Shown here in pieces: positions 17,990 through 25,731 of a stretch of DNA of 64,000 nt; within the stretch, counting starts at the first letter, position 1; each line of letters starts with the position of its first letter. Both the position numbers and the translations under genes were made by a program. The stretch covers positions 1 through 64,000 of the forward strand of contig NZ_JBHTDE010000012.1 of the NCBI RefSeq assembly GCF_042666655.1, in the 5' to 3' direction. The DNA comes from Paracraurococcus sp042666655. GTDB taxonomy: Bacteria; Pseudomonadota; Alphaproteobacteria; Acetobacterales; Acetobacteraceae. The notes beneath the pieces are model-generated. The model saw only the letters and a program-made list of their open reading frames with translations, searched no databases and was not told the origin of the DNA.

Positions 17990-19687
17990 ATGCTGCAAGC
18001 CTTCCGCGACCTGCGGATTTCGATCAAGGCGATGTTGCCGGTCCTGCTGCTGGCCGTGGCCGGTCTCGGGGCGGGCGGAATGATCGGCCGTACCCTGCTG
18101 ACGACCAACGCCGCCTATTCCGACCTGCTGCAGCGCGAGGCCAAGGCCTCGACCCATGCCGCGCGGCTGAACGCCCTGGTCATCGACCTGGACCGGGAGG
18201 TCTGGGAGGCCGCGGCGCTGCGCGACCCGGCCGCGCTCGCGCGTGCGATAAGGGCCCTGGAAGCGATGCCGGCCGATGGCAAGGCGCGTGCTGAGCCGGT
18301 CCGTGCCGGTGTCGCCGGCACCCCGATGGCGGCCGACCTGGCGCGGTTCGAACGCGACTTCCCCGGCCTGGTCGCCAGTGGGATCCGCGGGCTGAAGCTG
18401 ATCCAGGCCGGCCAGGCGACCGAGGCGCTGGCCTTCCTTCAAGGCGATTTCGCCCGCGACTTCGCCGACCTCCGGAACCTCTGCCGCAAGATCATGAACG
18501 ACCTGCTGGCTGCGACGGATGTGCGGTCCGCGACGCTGACCGGCACGAGCGAGTCGGCCGCCCGCCTGGGGCTGCTGACGCTCGGGCTCGGCATCGCGCT
18601 GAGCCTGGCCGCCGGGATCTGGCTGACGCGGGCGACGATCCTGCGCCCCTTCGCCAGCCTGGATGCGACCGTCCAGCGTCTCGCCGCCGGCGACCACGCC
18701 GCCGCGGTCGCCCATGCCGACCGCGGCGACGAGATCGGCGCCATGGCGCGCGCGCTGCAGGGCCTGGCCGGCCGGCTGGCGGAGGCCGCCGCGCTGCGGG
18801 AGGAGCAGGAAGGGTTGAAGCGACGGGCCGAGCAGGACCGGCGCGAGGCCCTGGCGACGCTGGCCGACAGCCTCGAAGCGAGCGTCGGCGCGGTGGTCGA
18901 GGGCATCGCCTCGGCAACGACCGAGCTGTCCGCCGCCGCCACCTCGATGGTCGGCATTGCAGATTCGACCAGCCAGCGGGCCAGCACCGTGAGCGAAGCC
19001 ACCGCGGTCGCCAGCGGCAACGTCGGCACCGTCGCCGCCGCGACCGAGGAATTGGCCGCCTCGGTGGGCGAGATCAGCCGCCAGGTCTCCGACAGCGCGC
19101 GGATGGCGGCCGGCGCGGTCGACCAGGCCAACCGGACCAACGCCACGGTCGCCAACCTGACCGAGGCGGCGACCAAGATCGGCGAGGTGACCCGGCTGAT
19201 CGGCGACATCGCCGGCCAGACCAACCTGCTGGCACTGAACGCGACGATCGAGGCGGCCCGCGCCGGGGAGGCCGGCAAGGGCTTCGCTGTGGTGGCCTCC
19301 GAGGTGAAGGCGCTGGCCAACCAGACCGCCCAGGCCACCGGCAGCATCGCCACCCAGATCCAGGCGATGCAGGCCGCGACCCGCGACGCGGCGGCGGATA
19401 TCGGCGCCATCCGCGAAAGCATCGGCCAGATCAACCAGGTGACGGCGGCGATCGCCGCAGCGGTCGAGCAGCAAGGCTCGGCGACCCGCGACATCGCCGA
19501 GAACGTCCAGCGCGCGGCGCAGGGCACCGCCGAGATCGCCAGCGCGATCGAGGGAGTGACCGGCGCGGCCGGAGAGACCGGCGGGGCCGCCAGCCAAGTG
19601 CAGGTGACCTCCTCGACGCTGGCGCGGCAGGCCGAGACGTTGCGGGCGGAGGTCGGCAGCTTCCTCGGCCGGGTCCGCGCGGCCTGA
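17990..19687 (+). CDS. Methyl-accepting chemotaxis protein
   Basis: 565-residue transducer. A first membrane helix is at residues 14-34. A periplasmic region of about 150 residues, helical and four-helix-bundle-like, runs to a second helix (LGLLTLGLGIALSLAAGIWL, about 185-207). A HAMP linker follows (RPFASLDATVQRLAAGDHAAAV), then a cytoplasmic signalling domain whose tip is IGDIAGQTNLLALNATIEAARAGEAGKGFAVVA-like. It lacks an obvious C-terminal CheR-binding pentapeptide. It would signal to CheA/CheW encoded elsewhere. It is divergent from fusA across a 241-base gap in which I see no other gene. Confidence 0.93.
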   Translation: MLQAFRDLRISIKAMLPVLLLAVAGLGAGGMIGRTLLTTNAAYSDLLQREAKASTHAARLNALVIDLDREVWEAAALRDPAALARAIRALEAMPADGKARAEPVRAGVAGTPMAADLARFERDFPGLVASGIRGLKLIQAGQATEALAFLQGDFARDFADLRNLCRKIMNDLLAATDVRSATLTGTSESAARLGLLTLGLGIALSLAAGIWLTRATILRPFASLDATVQRLAAGDHAAAVAHADRGDEIGAMARALQGLAGRLAEAAALREEQEGLKRRAEQDRREALATLADSLEASVGAVVEGIASATTELSAAATSMVGIADSTSQRASTVSEATAVASGNVGTVAAATEELAASVGEISRQVSDSARMAAGAVDQANRTNATVANLTEAATKIGEVTRLIGDIAGQTNLLALNATIEAARAGEAGKGFAVVASEVKALANQTAQATGSIATQIQAMQAATRDAAADIGAIRESIGQINQVTAAIAAAVEQQGSATRDIAENVQRAAQGTAEIASAIEGVTGAAGETGGAASQVQVTSSTLARQAETLRAEVGSFLGRVRAA

Positions 19688-19725
19688 GCGGGGGCATGGG
19701 CCGGCGCGGCGGGGCATCGCCGGGC

Positions 19726-19741
19726 GGCGGCTTAAGCCGCC
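19726..19741. terminator. Perfect GGCGGC/GCCGCC hairpin with TTAA loop
   Basis: A 16-base perfect inverted repeat (six-base stems, TTAA loop) between the convergent chemoreceptor and wrbA genes. It could end transcription from either side, though no T-run is present. The surrounding 173 bases hold only GC-rich palindromic sequence and no gene. Confidence 0.4.
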
Positions 19742-19860
19742 ACCGCGACGCCGGCGCGGCCGCGCCCGAACCGCGGGGTGAGGCAGGCGGCGGGTAGGGA
19801 AAGCCGGGCCGGGCCAGGCCGGCGCCGGACAGGAGGTGTCGCGCGCCGGCCCCTCCGCCG

Positions 19861-20496
19861 CTACAGCGGCGAGCCGCCCTCCCCCGCGCCATGCCCGGCA
19901 GGCGCCAGCTTCGCCGCGATCTGCGCCACGTGGCGGCCCTGGAAGCGGGCCAGTTCCAGCTCGTTCGCGCTCGGCTGCCGCTCGCCCTTGCCGCCGGCGA
20001 TGGTGGTGGCGCCATAGGGGGTGCCGCCGCTGACCTCGTCCAGCACCGTCAGGCCGGGCGCGCTGTAGGGCAGCCCGACCAGCACCATGCCGTGGTGGAA
20101 CATCATGGTGTGCATGGCCATCAGCGTGGTCTCCTGCCCGCCATGCTGGCTCGCGGTGCTGGTGAAGGCGCTGCCGACCTTGCCGATCAGCGCGCCGCGC
20201 GCCCACAGCCCGCCGGTCTGGTCCCAGAACTGCGCCATCTGCGCCGCCATCCGGCCGTAACGGGTCGGGCAGCCGAGGATGATGGCGTCGTACTGGTCGA
20301 GCTCCTGCGGGGAGGCCTCGGGCGCCGCCTGGTCCAGCTTGGCATGGGCCTTCTCGGCCACCTCGCGCGGGACCAGCTCGGCCACCCGCTTGATCACCAC
20401 CTCGGCGCCGGCGCCGCGGGCGCCCTCGGCGACCGCCCCGGCCAGGGTCTCCACATGGCCGTACATCGAGTAGTAGAGAACGAGAATGCGTGCCAT
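19861..20496 (-). CDS. wrbA: NAD(P)H:quinone oxidoreductase, WrbA type
   Basis: Flavodoxin-like FMN protein of 211 residues that reduces quinones by two electrons and protects against oxidative stress. The FMN phosphate-binding loop is YYSMYGHVETLA near the N-terminus. Other family blocks are DAIILGCPTRYGRMAAQM, GKVGSAFTSTASQHGGQE, HHGMVLVGLPY and GGTPYGATTIAGG. The ATG at 20496 was chosen at MARILVLYYS; the open frame further upstream crosses uraH in another frame. Confidence 0.95.
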   Translation of the reverse strand: MARILVLYYSMYGHVETLAGAVAEGARGAGAEVVIKRVAELVPREVAEKAHAKLDQAAPEASPQELDQYDAIILGCPTRYGRMAAQMAQFWDQTGGLWARGALIGKVGSAFTSTASQHGGQETTLMAMHTMMFHHGMVLVGLPYSAPGLTVLDEVSGGTPYGATTIAGGKGERQPSANELELARFQGRHVAQIAAKLAPAGHGAGEGGSPL

Positions 20497-20566
20497 CGCC
20501 GGGACCTTTCCGCTGTCCGCGGCATGACGCGCGGCGACCCGGGATGGTTGCGCCGGGGCGTGCCGT

Positions 20567-20923
20567 TCAGGACCCGCGATAGGTGGTGTAGCTGAACGGC
20601 GCACACAGCAGCGGCACGTGGTAGTGGCCCTGCCCGGCCGCGAGATGGATGCGGACCGGCACCACGTCGAGATAGGGCGGCTCGCTGGCCAGGCCGGCCG
20701 CCTGGAAATAGGCACCGACATGGAAGCGCAGCTCGTAGCGGCCGGGGATGAAGCCGGCCTCGGGCAGCAGCGGTTCGGCGTTGCGGCCGTCCCCGGTGGT
20801 CACCGTGGTGACGATGTGGCCGGGGTCGGGCTCCAGCCGCCAGAGCTCGACCGTCACCCCGGCCCCCGGCCGGCCGCGCGCGGTGTCGAGGACATGGGTG
20901 CTGAGATAGCTGTCATGCGCCAT
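20567..20923 (-). CDS. uraH: 5-hydroxyisourate hydrolase
   Basis: Transthyretin-like enzyme of 118 residues that hydrolyses 5-hydroxyisourate, the product of urate oxidation. Visible signatures are the N-terminal LSTHVLDTARGRPGAGV with its catalytic His, the GRYELRFHVGAYF block, and the diagnostic C-terminal SYTTYRGS ending. It is divergent from an allantoate-amidohydrolase-type gene, consistent with purine and ureide catabolism. Neither urate oxidase nor OHCU decarboxylase is in the window. Confidence 0.95.
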   Translation of the reverse strand: MAHDSYLSTHVLDTARGRPGAGVTVELWRLEPDPGHIVTTVTTGDGRNAEPLLPEAGFIPGRYELRFHVGAYFQAAGLASEPPYLDVVPVRIHLAAGQGHYHVPLLCAPFSYTTYRGS

Positions 20924-21038
20924 GGCGGGGAGGCTCTCGCTGGGGTCGCCGTTTCCTAGCACGATTCGCGCCGCGCCGGCTTGACGGCGGCCGGCGACGC
21001 GCGCTCTAGGCGCGACGACGGATCGGGACGAGGGTCGG

Positions 21039-22319
21039 ATGGGCACGACGGTAGCGCCGAATGCGGTGGCGGCGGTCAGCGAGGCGCGGCAATGGGACCG
21101 GCTGATGGAGCTCGCGGCACTCGGCGCCATCACCGGAGCCGACGGCTCGCCGGGCGTCAACCGCCAGGCGCTCACCCCGCTCGACCGCCTTGCCCGCCGG
21201 CTGGTGATCGGCTGGGGCGCGGCGATCGGGCTGACCGCCTCGGTCGACGCGCTGGGCAACCTGTTCCTGCGGCATGAGGGGACGCAGCCTGATGCGGCGC
21301 CGGTGCTCTCCGGCAGCCACATGGACAGCCAGCCGGCGGGCGGGCGCTTCGACGGCATCTGGGGCGTGGTCGCGGCGCTGGAGGCGGTGCAGGCGCTGCG
21401 CGAGGCCGGCGTCAGCACCCGCCGCCCGATCGAGGTCGTCGCCTGGACCAACGAGGAAGGCAGCCGCTTCGCCCCCGGCTGCATGGGCAGCATGGCCTAT
21501 GCCGGGCACAGCGCGCCGGACACCTGGGATGCGGTCACCGATGGCGAGGGGCTCCGCTTCGGCGACGAATTGCGCGCCCTGCTGGCGAGCGAGGCTGACC
21601 TGCCGCGGCGCGGCCTCGGCGTGGTCGAGGGCCAGGCACCCTTCGCCTATGTCGAGGCGCATATCGAGCAGGGCCCGATCCTGGAGGATGAGGGGATCGA
21701 TATCGGCGTCGTCACCGGCATCCAGGGCAGCCGCTGGTTCCTGGTCGAGCTGACCGGCGAGAGCGCGCATGCCGGCACCTCCCCGGTCTCGACCCGGCGC
21801 GACGCGGTGCAGGACATGGTGCGGGCGATCACCGCGCTGAACCAGCTCATGGAGGACCCGGCCGACGTGCTGCGCTTCACCGTGGCGCGGATCGAGGTGG
21901 CGCCGAACAGCTCGAACAGCGTGGCCGAGACCGTCCGCTTCACCATCGACTTCCGCCACCCCGATGCCGCGGTGCTGATCGCGCGCGGCGACGCGATCGA
22001 GGCGACCATCAGGGCGGCGGTGAGGAATTGCGGCGTGGCGGTGACCGAGCGCTTCCATGCCCTGCCGGTGCAGTTCGCGCCCGAGGTCACCGGCGCGGTG
22101 GAACGCGCCGCCGCGGCGCAGGGGCTGCGCGCGAAGCGCATGCCGTCCGGTGCGTTTCACGACGCGCAGTTCATGGTGCCGCTCTGCCCCAGCGGGATGA
22201 TCTTCATCCCCAGCCGGCGCGGCATCAGCCACAACCCGGCGGAGTATTCCTCGGCCGCGCAGCTGGCCCGCGGCACGCGGGTGCTGGCGCAGGTGCTGGC
22301 CGAGTTGGCGAACGGCTGA
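21039..22319 (+). CDS. M20-family Zn-dependent hydrolase (allantoate amidohydrolase / N-carbamoylase type)
   Basis: 426-residue di-zinc amidohydrolase of the HyuC/AllC group, which splits carbamoyl groups from allantoate, ureidoglycine or N-carbamoyl amino acids. Metal ligands are visible in GSHMDSQPAGGRFDGIWGV, TNEEGSRFAPGCMGS, YVEAHIEQGPILE and SHNPAEYSS. The dimerisation-domain GESAHAGTSP is also present. Being divergent from uraH, it most likely acts in ureide degradation, but a role with N-carbamoyl-beta-alanine cannot be excluded from sequence alone. Confidence 0.9.
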   Translation: MGTTVAPNAVAAVSEARQWDRLMELAALGAITGADGSPGVNRQALTPLDRLARRLVIGWGAAIGLTASVDALGNLFLRHEGTQPDAAPVLSGSHMDSQPAGGRFDGIWGVVAALEAVQALREAGVSTRRPIEVVAWTNEEGSRFAPGCMGSMAYAGHSAPDTWDAVTDGEGLRFGDELRALLASEADLPRRGLGVVEGQAPFAYVEAHIEQGPILEDEGIDIGVVTGIQGSRWFLVELTGESAHAGTSPVSTRRDAVQDMVRAITALNQLMEDPADVLRFTVARIEVAPNSSNSVAETVRFTIDFRHPDAAVLIARGDAIEATIRAAVRNCGVAVTERFHALPVQFAPEVTGAVERAAAAQGLRAKRMPSGAFHDAQFMVPLCPSGMIFIPSRRGISHNPAEYSSAAQLARGTRVLAQVLAELANG

Positions 22320-22337
22320 AGCCGGGCCGCCGCCGGA

Positions 22338-22538
22338 TCAGCCGCCGCGCCGCCCGAGCATGCGGGCCAGCATGATCAGCACCAGGCCGGCGGCGACCAC
22401 CCCATAGGTTTCCGGGTTTCGGCGGACCGCGGCGACCGCCGCCTCCGGGATCCAGAGCAGGGCGTCCCAGCCGATCCAGGCCGCAGCGAGGCCGAGCAGC
22501 ACGAGCAGGCTGCCGAGGCCGGAGAGCCAGCGGGCCAT
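22338..22538 (-). CDS. Small membrane protein
   Basis: 66 residues with two hydrophobic segments (LGSLLVLLGLAAAWIGWDALLWI and TYGVVAAGLVLIMLARML) joined by a short polar loop, and a basic end (GRRGG). No family is recognised. It starts 2 bases after the stop of the YqaE-like gene, so the two are probably one operon. It may be part of the same membrane stress function. Confidence 0.6.
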   Translation of the reverse strand: MARWLSGLGSLLVLLGLAAAWIGWDALLWIPEAAVAAVRRNPETYGVVAAGLVLIMLARMLGRRGG

Positions 22539-22540
22539 GC

Positions 22541-22798
22541 TCAGCCCGGGCGCCGGGCCCGGTCCTGGCTGAGTGCCGACTCGACCAGGCGGCGGTCACG
22601 CGCCTCCTGCTGCCGGGCGCGGACGACCAGCACGGCCCAGACCACCGCGAGGCCCCAGGGCAGCAGCCCGGGCACCAGGGGCAGGATCATCAGGACAAGG
22701 CCCGACAGCCAGAGCAGCCCATTGAAGACCGCCTGGAAGGGGCGGCCGGACAGCAGGATGGCCAAGGGTGGGATCAGCAGGGCGAGGATCATCATCAT
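22541..22798 (-). CDS. YqaE/Pmp3-like membrane protein
   Basis: 85 residues. The N-terminal half, ILALLIPPLAILLSGRPFQA, followed by a second hydrophobic stretch, matches the Pmp3/YqaE pattern of two helices with LPPLAV...GRP. Such small proteins are linked to membrane potential and osmotic stress. A charged C-terminal tail of about 30 residues (RARQQEARDRRLVESALSQD) extends it beyond the usual 52-55 residues. Three ATG codons in a row (22798, 22795, 22792) and a GTG just before make the exact start uncertain. Confidence 0.65.
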   Translation of the reverse strand: MMMILALLIPPLAILLSGRPFQAVFNGLLWLSGLVLMILPLVPGLLPWGLAVVWAVLVVRARQQEARDRRLVESALSQDRARRPG

Positions 22799-22963
22799 CA
22801 CGCAGCGAAACTTCCAAGGGGCCGGATGGTTGCCGCGCCGGCCGGGAACCGGGTCGCCCGGCCGAGATGGCCCGGACGGCGGCAGGATGCATGCGCGGCG
22901 GCGGGCCTGCCACGCCGCCCCGCCGGCGCCTGCCGGCACCGCCGCCCGCATCGGTGCGCGGCG

Positions 22964-23647
22964 TCAGCCGAGTTCGAGCAGCAGCGCCGCCAGCGCCTCC
23001 GGCGCCGTGATGTTCGGGCTGTGGCTGGCATCCAATGCGTGGAACCGCCAGGCCGGGTCGGCGCGGACGCGGTCGGCGAACTGGGCGAAGACGTCCGGCC
23101 CCTGCTTCCGGGTGCAATGGATGTAGCTGCGCGGGACGCCCGGCACGGCATTGGCCAGCCGCAATTTCTGGCTGAAGCAGCGGGCCGGCTGGTGCACCCG
23201 GCGCGGCAGGGTCCAGGCGAGGTCGGCCTCGGAGGTGTCGGGCGCCGCGGGGTTGGGCGGCACCAGCCAGCCGGCGATGGGTGCGGCGACCGGCGCGCCG
23301 CCGACCAGGTCGTGCAGCGACTGGCCGTCCCGCGGCACGAAGGCATCCAGGTAGCAGAGATGCCGGATCAGCCCCGGCACGCGGTCGGCCACGCCGGTCG
23401 CGACCATGCCGCCATAGCTGTGGCCGACCAGCAGGATGTCGCGCAGCCCCTCGGCCTCGATGACCGCCAGGATGTCCTGGACATGGGTCTCGAGGTCGAT
23501 GAGCGGATGCGCCAGGTGGGCGCGCTCGCCCAGTCCCGTGTAGGTCGGGGTGAAGACCGCGTGCCCCGCCGCCTGCAGCGGCGGGCGCAGCTTCTTCCAG
23601 GCCCAGCCGGCCGACCAGGCGCCGTGGCAGATCAGATAGGTGGCCAT
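22964..23647 (-). CDS. Alpha/beta-fold hydrolase (EstC-like)
   Basis: 227-residue esterase-type hydrolase. The oxyanion region is YLICHGAWSAGWAW. The nucleophile elbow is VGHSYGGMVATG with its Ser near residue 74, and the catalytic His is in DASHSPNI near the C-terminus. The pattern, including GLGERAHLAHP, resembles the EstC/pyrethroid-hydrolase/methylketone-synthase-like group. The substrate is unknown. It lies 34 bases downstream of the RidA-family gene in the same direction, so probably one transcript. Confidence 0.88.
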   Translation of the reverse strand: MATYLICHGAWSAGWAWKKLRPPLQAAGHAVFTPTYTGLGERAHLAHPLIDLETHVQDILAVIEAEGLRDILLVGHSYGGMVATGVADRVPGLIRHLCYLDAFVPRDGQSLHDLVGGAPVAAPIAGWLVPPNPAAPDTSEADLAWTLPRRVHQPARCFSQKLRLANAVPGVPRSYIHCTRKQGPDVFAQFADRVRADPAWRFHALDASHSPNITAPEALAALLLELG

Positions 23648-23681
23648 GGCGATGCCTCGCTCGGGGTATCGGCGGCGCGGG

Positions 23682-24149
23682 TCAGGCGATCTCGAACATG
23701 CCCTCGACCTCGACCGCCGCGTCGCCAGGCAGCGAGGGCACCCCGATGGTGGTGCGGGCATGCCGCCCGGCCTCGCCGAAGACCTCGACCGCCAGGTCGG
23801 AGGCGCCGTTCATCACAACCGCATGCTGGGTGAAGTCGGGTCCCGCGGCGATGAAGCCGCCGAGCCGGACGACGCGGGTGACCTTGTCCAGGTCGCCGCC
23901 GCAGGCCGCCTTCACCTGGGCGACCAGGTTGACGAAGCAGAGCCGCGCCGCGGCCCGGCCGTCCTCCATCGAGACCCCGGCGCCGAGCTTGCCGGTGAAG
24001 GCAATCTTGCCCTCCCGCAGCGGGATCTGGCCCGAGACGACGACCAGTTTTCCGGCGAGGTTGTAGGGGATGTAGTTCGCCACCGGCGCCGCCGGGGCCG
24101 GCAACACGATGCCCAGTTCCGCCAGCCGTGCCTCGACCCTGCCCGCCAT
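23682..24149 (-). CDS. RidA family protein
   Basis: 155 residues of the YjgF/RidA superfamily, longer than the classical enamine deaminase (about 130) and of the 'AtuF/endoribonuclease L-PSP-like' subgroup with the N-terminal VEARLAELGIVLP. Core features are VVVSGQIPLREGKIAFTGKLG, DLDKVTRVVRLGGFIA and TTIGVPSLPGDAAVEVEGMFE. Whether the canonical catalytic Arg is kept is unclear (the usual RxxxxV is represented by HARTTIGVP). RidA members destroy reactive imines, and this one sits beside the amidohydrolase cluster. Confidence 0.88.
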   Translation of the reverse strand: MAGRVEARLAELGIVLPAPAAPVANYIPYNLAGKLVVVSGQIPLREGKIAFTGKLGAGVSMEDGRAAARLCFVNLVAQVKAACGGDLDKVTRVVRLGGFIAAGPDFTQHAVVMNGASDLAVEVFGEAGRHARTTIGVPSLPGDAAVEVEGMFEIA

Positions 24150-24173
24150 CGCCCTGCTCCTGTGTTTGACGAC

Positions 24174-24330
24174 CCGATCCAGACCGCCGCGCCCTGCGGC
24201 GCTTCGGTCACCGGATGCTGTTTCCGACGATCCGATCCAGACCGCCGCGCCCTGCGGCGCTTCGGTCATCGGATGCTGTTTCCGGCGATCCGATTCAGAC
24301 CGCCGCGCCCTGCGGCGCTTCGGTCATCGG
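24174..24330. repeat. Tandem repeat, 58-bp period, 2.7 units
   Basis: Three head-to-tail units start at 24174, 24232 and 24290; the last is cut after 41 bases. Each unit begins CCGATCCAGACCGCCGCG (third unit CCGATTCAG) and carries a GCCGC-GCCCT-GCGGC hairpin and CTTCGGTCA. Units differ by only a few bases. The period is not a multiple of 3 and no gene runs across. The array fills the gap between the RidA gene and the AtzH-like gene. Confidence 0.9.
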
Positions 24331-24334
24331 ACCG

Positions 24335-24739
24335 TCATGCCTTCGCCACGCGCCCGGGATCCGTGCCCGCCAGCAGCGAGACATGCGCCGAGACGACCTT
24401 GAAGCCAAGCCCGGGGATGCGCGCCATGATCTTGGTCTCGCGCCCGACCAGGCCGGTATCCGTGCGCTGGTACTCCAGATGGGTGCAGGCGACATCCTGG
24501 CCGAAGGCGGTGATGTGGACCTTCCGGATGGCGCGCGGCGCATAACGGGCGACCCCGGCGCGGAAGGCGCGGATCGCCTCGATCCCATAGAGGATCTCGG
24601 TGGTGCCGAAGCGCACCGTGCGCGGATCGGCCCAGAAGCTGTCGTCCAGCACCGCGGTGTCGTTCTCGGCGATGGCGCGCTCGTAGCGGTCGAAGACGGC
24701 GCGCGCCTCCGCGATCACGGTGGGGTCGTCGATCTGCAT
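24335..24739 (-). CDS. AtzH-like (DUF3225) protein
   Basis: 134-residue NTF2-like-fold protein matching the AtzH/DUF3225 family: VFDRYERAIAENDTAVLDDSFWADPRTVRFG, EILYGIEAIRAFRAGV and KIMARIPGLGF. In cyanuric acid degradation AtzH is a decarboxylating amidohydrolase acting on 1,3-dicarboxyurea. In other genomes the family travels with amidase genes, and the exact substrate here is unknown. An amidase and an AtzG-like gene lie 1-3 kb away on the other side of folE. The start at ATG 24739 is preceded by a GGAG-type site; the longer frame upstream crosses repeat copy D and was rejected. Confidence 0.82.
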   Translation of the reverse strand: MQIDDPTVIAEARAVFDRYERAIAENDTAVLDDSFWADPRTVRFGTTEILYGIEAIRAFRAGVARYAPRAIRKVHITAFGQDVACTHLEYQRTDTGLVGRETKIMARIPGLGFKVVSAHVSLLAGTDPGRVAKA

Positions 24740-24794
24740 GCGGCCAGGCTCCTGCTGCGGTGCCAGGATGGCGCGAACGCTGCCGGGCAGGAAG

Positions 24795-24931
24795 GCAAGG
24801 CTGGGGAGGAAAAAGCATTTCCTCCCCAGACCCCTCTTTTGCTTTCTCTGGGTCGGCACCTGCCGCGCGGCAGGTCTCGACTCGGAAAAATAGAGGAGGG
24901 TCCAGGGAGGATGCTTCCTCCCTGGCCTTGC
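24795..24931. repeat. Interspersed structured repeat, copy D (best preserved)
   Basis: 137 bp with terminal inverted repeats GCAAGGCTGGGGAGG / CCTCCCTGGCCTTGC. Three hairpins are exact. The left stem has 12 bp (24801-24812 with 24818-24829, loop AAGCA). The centre is a perfect 18-base palindrome (24858-24875, CCTGCCGCGCGGCAGG core). The right stem has 10 bp (24902-24911 with 24916-24925, loop TGCT). It lies 13 bases from the folE stop. Confidence 0.9.
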
Positions 24932-24944
24932 CTTCCCCGATGCC

Positions 24945-25556
24945 TCAGCTCCCCGTCCGCAGCAGCGCCATCAGCTCCCGCCGGGTATTCGCATCGTCGC
25001 GGAAGGCACCCAGCATCCGGCTGGTGACCATGGAGGCGCCGTGCTGGTGCACGCCGCGGGTGGTCATGCACTGGTGCTCGCTCTCGATCACCACGGCGAC
25101 GCCGCGCGGCCGCAGCACGGCCTCGATCGTATTGGCGATCTGCGCGGTCAGCTTCTCCTGGATCTGGAGCCGCTTGGCATAGGCGTGCACGACGCGGGCC
25201 AGCTTGCTGATCCCGACCACCCGGTGCTCCGGCAGGTAGGCGACATGCGCGACGCCGATGATCGGCACCATGTGGTGCTCGCAGTAGCTTTCCAGCCGGA
25301 TGTTCCGCAGCAACACGATTTCGTCATAGCCCTCGGTCTCGGCGAAGGTCCGCTCCAGCAAGGCAACCGGGTCGATCGCGTAGCCGGCGAAGAATTCCTC
25401 GTAGGACCGGACGACGCGGGCCGGCGTGTCCAGCAGCCCCTCCCGCGCCGGGTCGTCGCCGGCCCAGCGCAACAGGGTGCGGACGGCCGCTTCGGCCTCC
25501 GCCCGGCTCGGGCGGGCGGGTGGCAGGCGCGTCTCGGCGACCGGCGTGCTGGGCAT
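24945..25556 (-). CDS. folE: GTP cyclohydrolase I
   Basis: Converts GTP to 7,8-dihydroneopterin triphosphate for folate-type (and pterin or queuosine precursor) synthesis. 203 residues. Zinc and catalytic residues are visible in RLESYCEHHMVPIIG and EHQCMTTRGV. Other blocks are EGLLDTPARVVRSYEEFFAGY, VVGISKLARVVHAYAKRLQIQEKLT and GAFRDDANTRRELM. This is the canonical zinc enzyme (FolE1). ATG 25556 was chosen over ATG 25562 because GGGAGG directly touches the latter. It is divergent from the amidase gene. Confidence 0.96.
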   Translation of the reverse strand: MPSTPVAETRLPPARPSRAEAEAAVRTLLRWAGDDPAREGLLDTPARVVRSYEEFFAGYAIDPVALLERTFAETEGYDEIVLLRNIRLESYCEHHMVPIIGVAHVAYLPEHRVVGISKLARVVHAYAKRLQIQEKLTAQIANTIEAVLRPRGVAVVIESEHQCMTTRGVHQHGASMVTSRMLGAFRDDANTRRELMALLRTGS

Positions 25557-25731
25557 GGGCATCCTCCCTTGGCAAAGCGACGGCAACGCGGCAGGGCCGC
25601 GCGGTATCCCCCTTGCGCCGCGCTTCGTTTCGGGCGGATGCTGCGCTGCGGGAGCAACGCGATGTCGCCGGCCTGGCCCAGCCCGGGGAGGTTGCCTTGC
25701 GCCCGCTCGAGACCCACGACCGGCATCGCTG

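Noticed and set aside
17924..20206. 760-residue minus-strand frame
   Set aside because: Antisense shadow of the chemoreceptor gene and out-of-frame reading of wrbA; no family pattern.
24740..24859. N-terminal extension of the AtzH-like protein
   Set aside because: The extra codons lie inside repeat copy D; family length and start fit ATG 24739.
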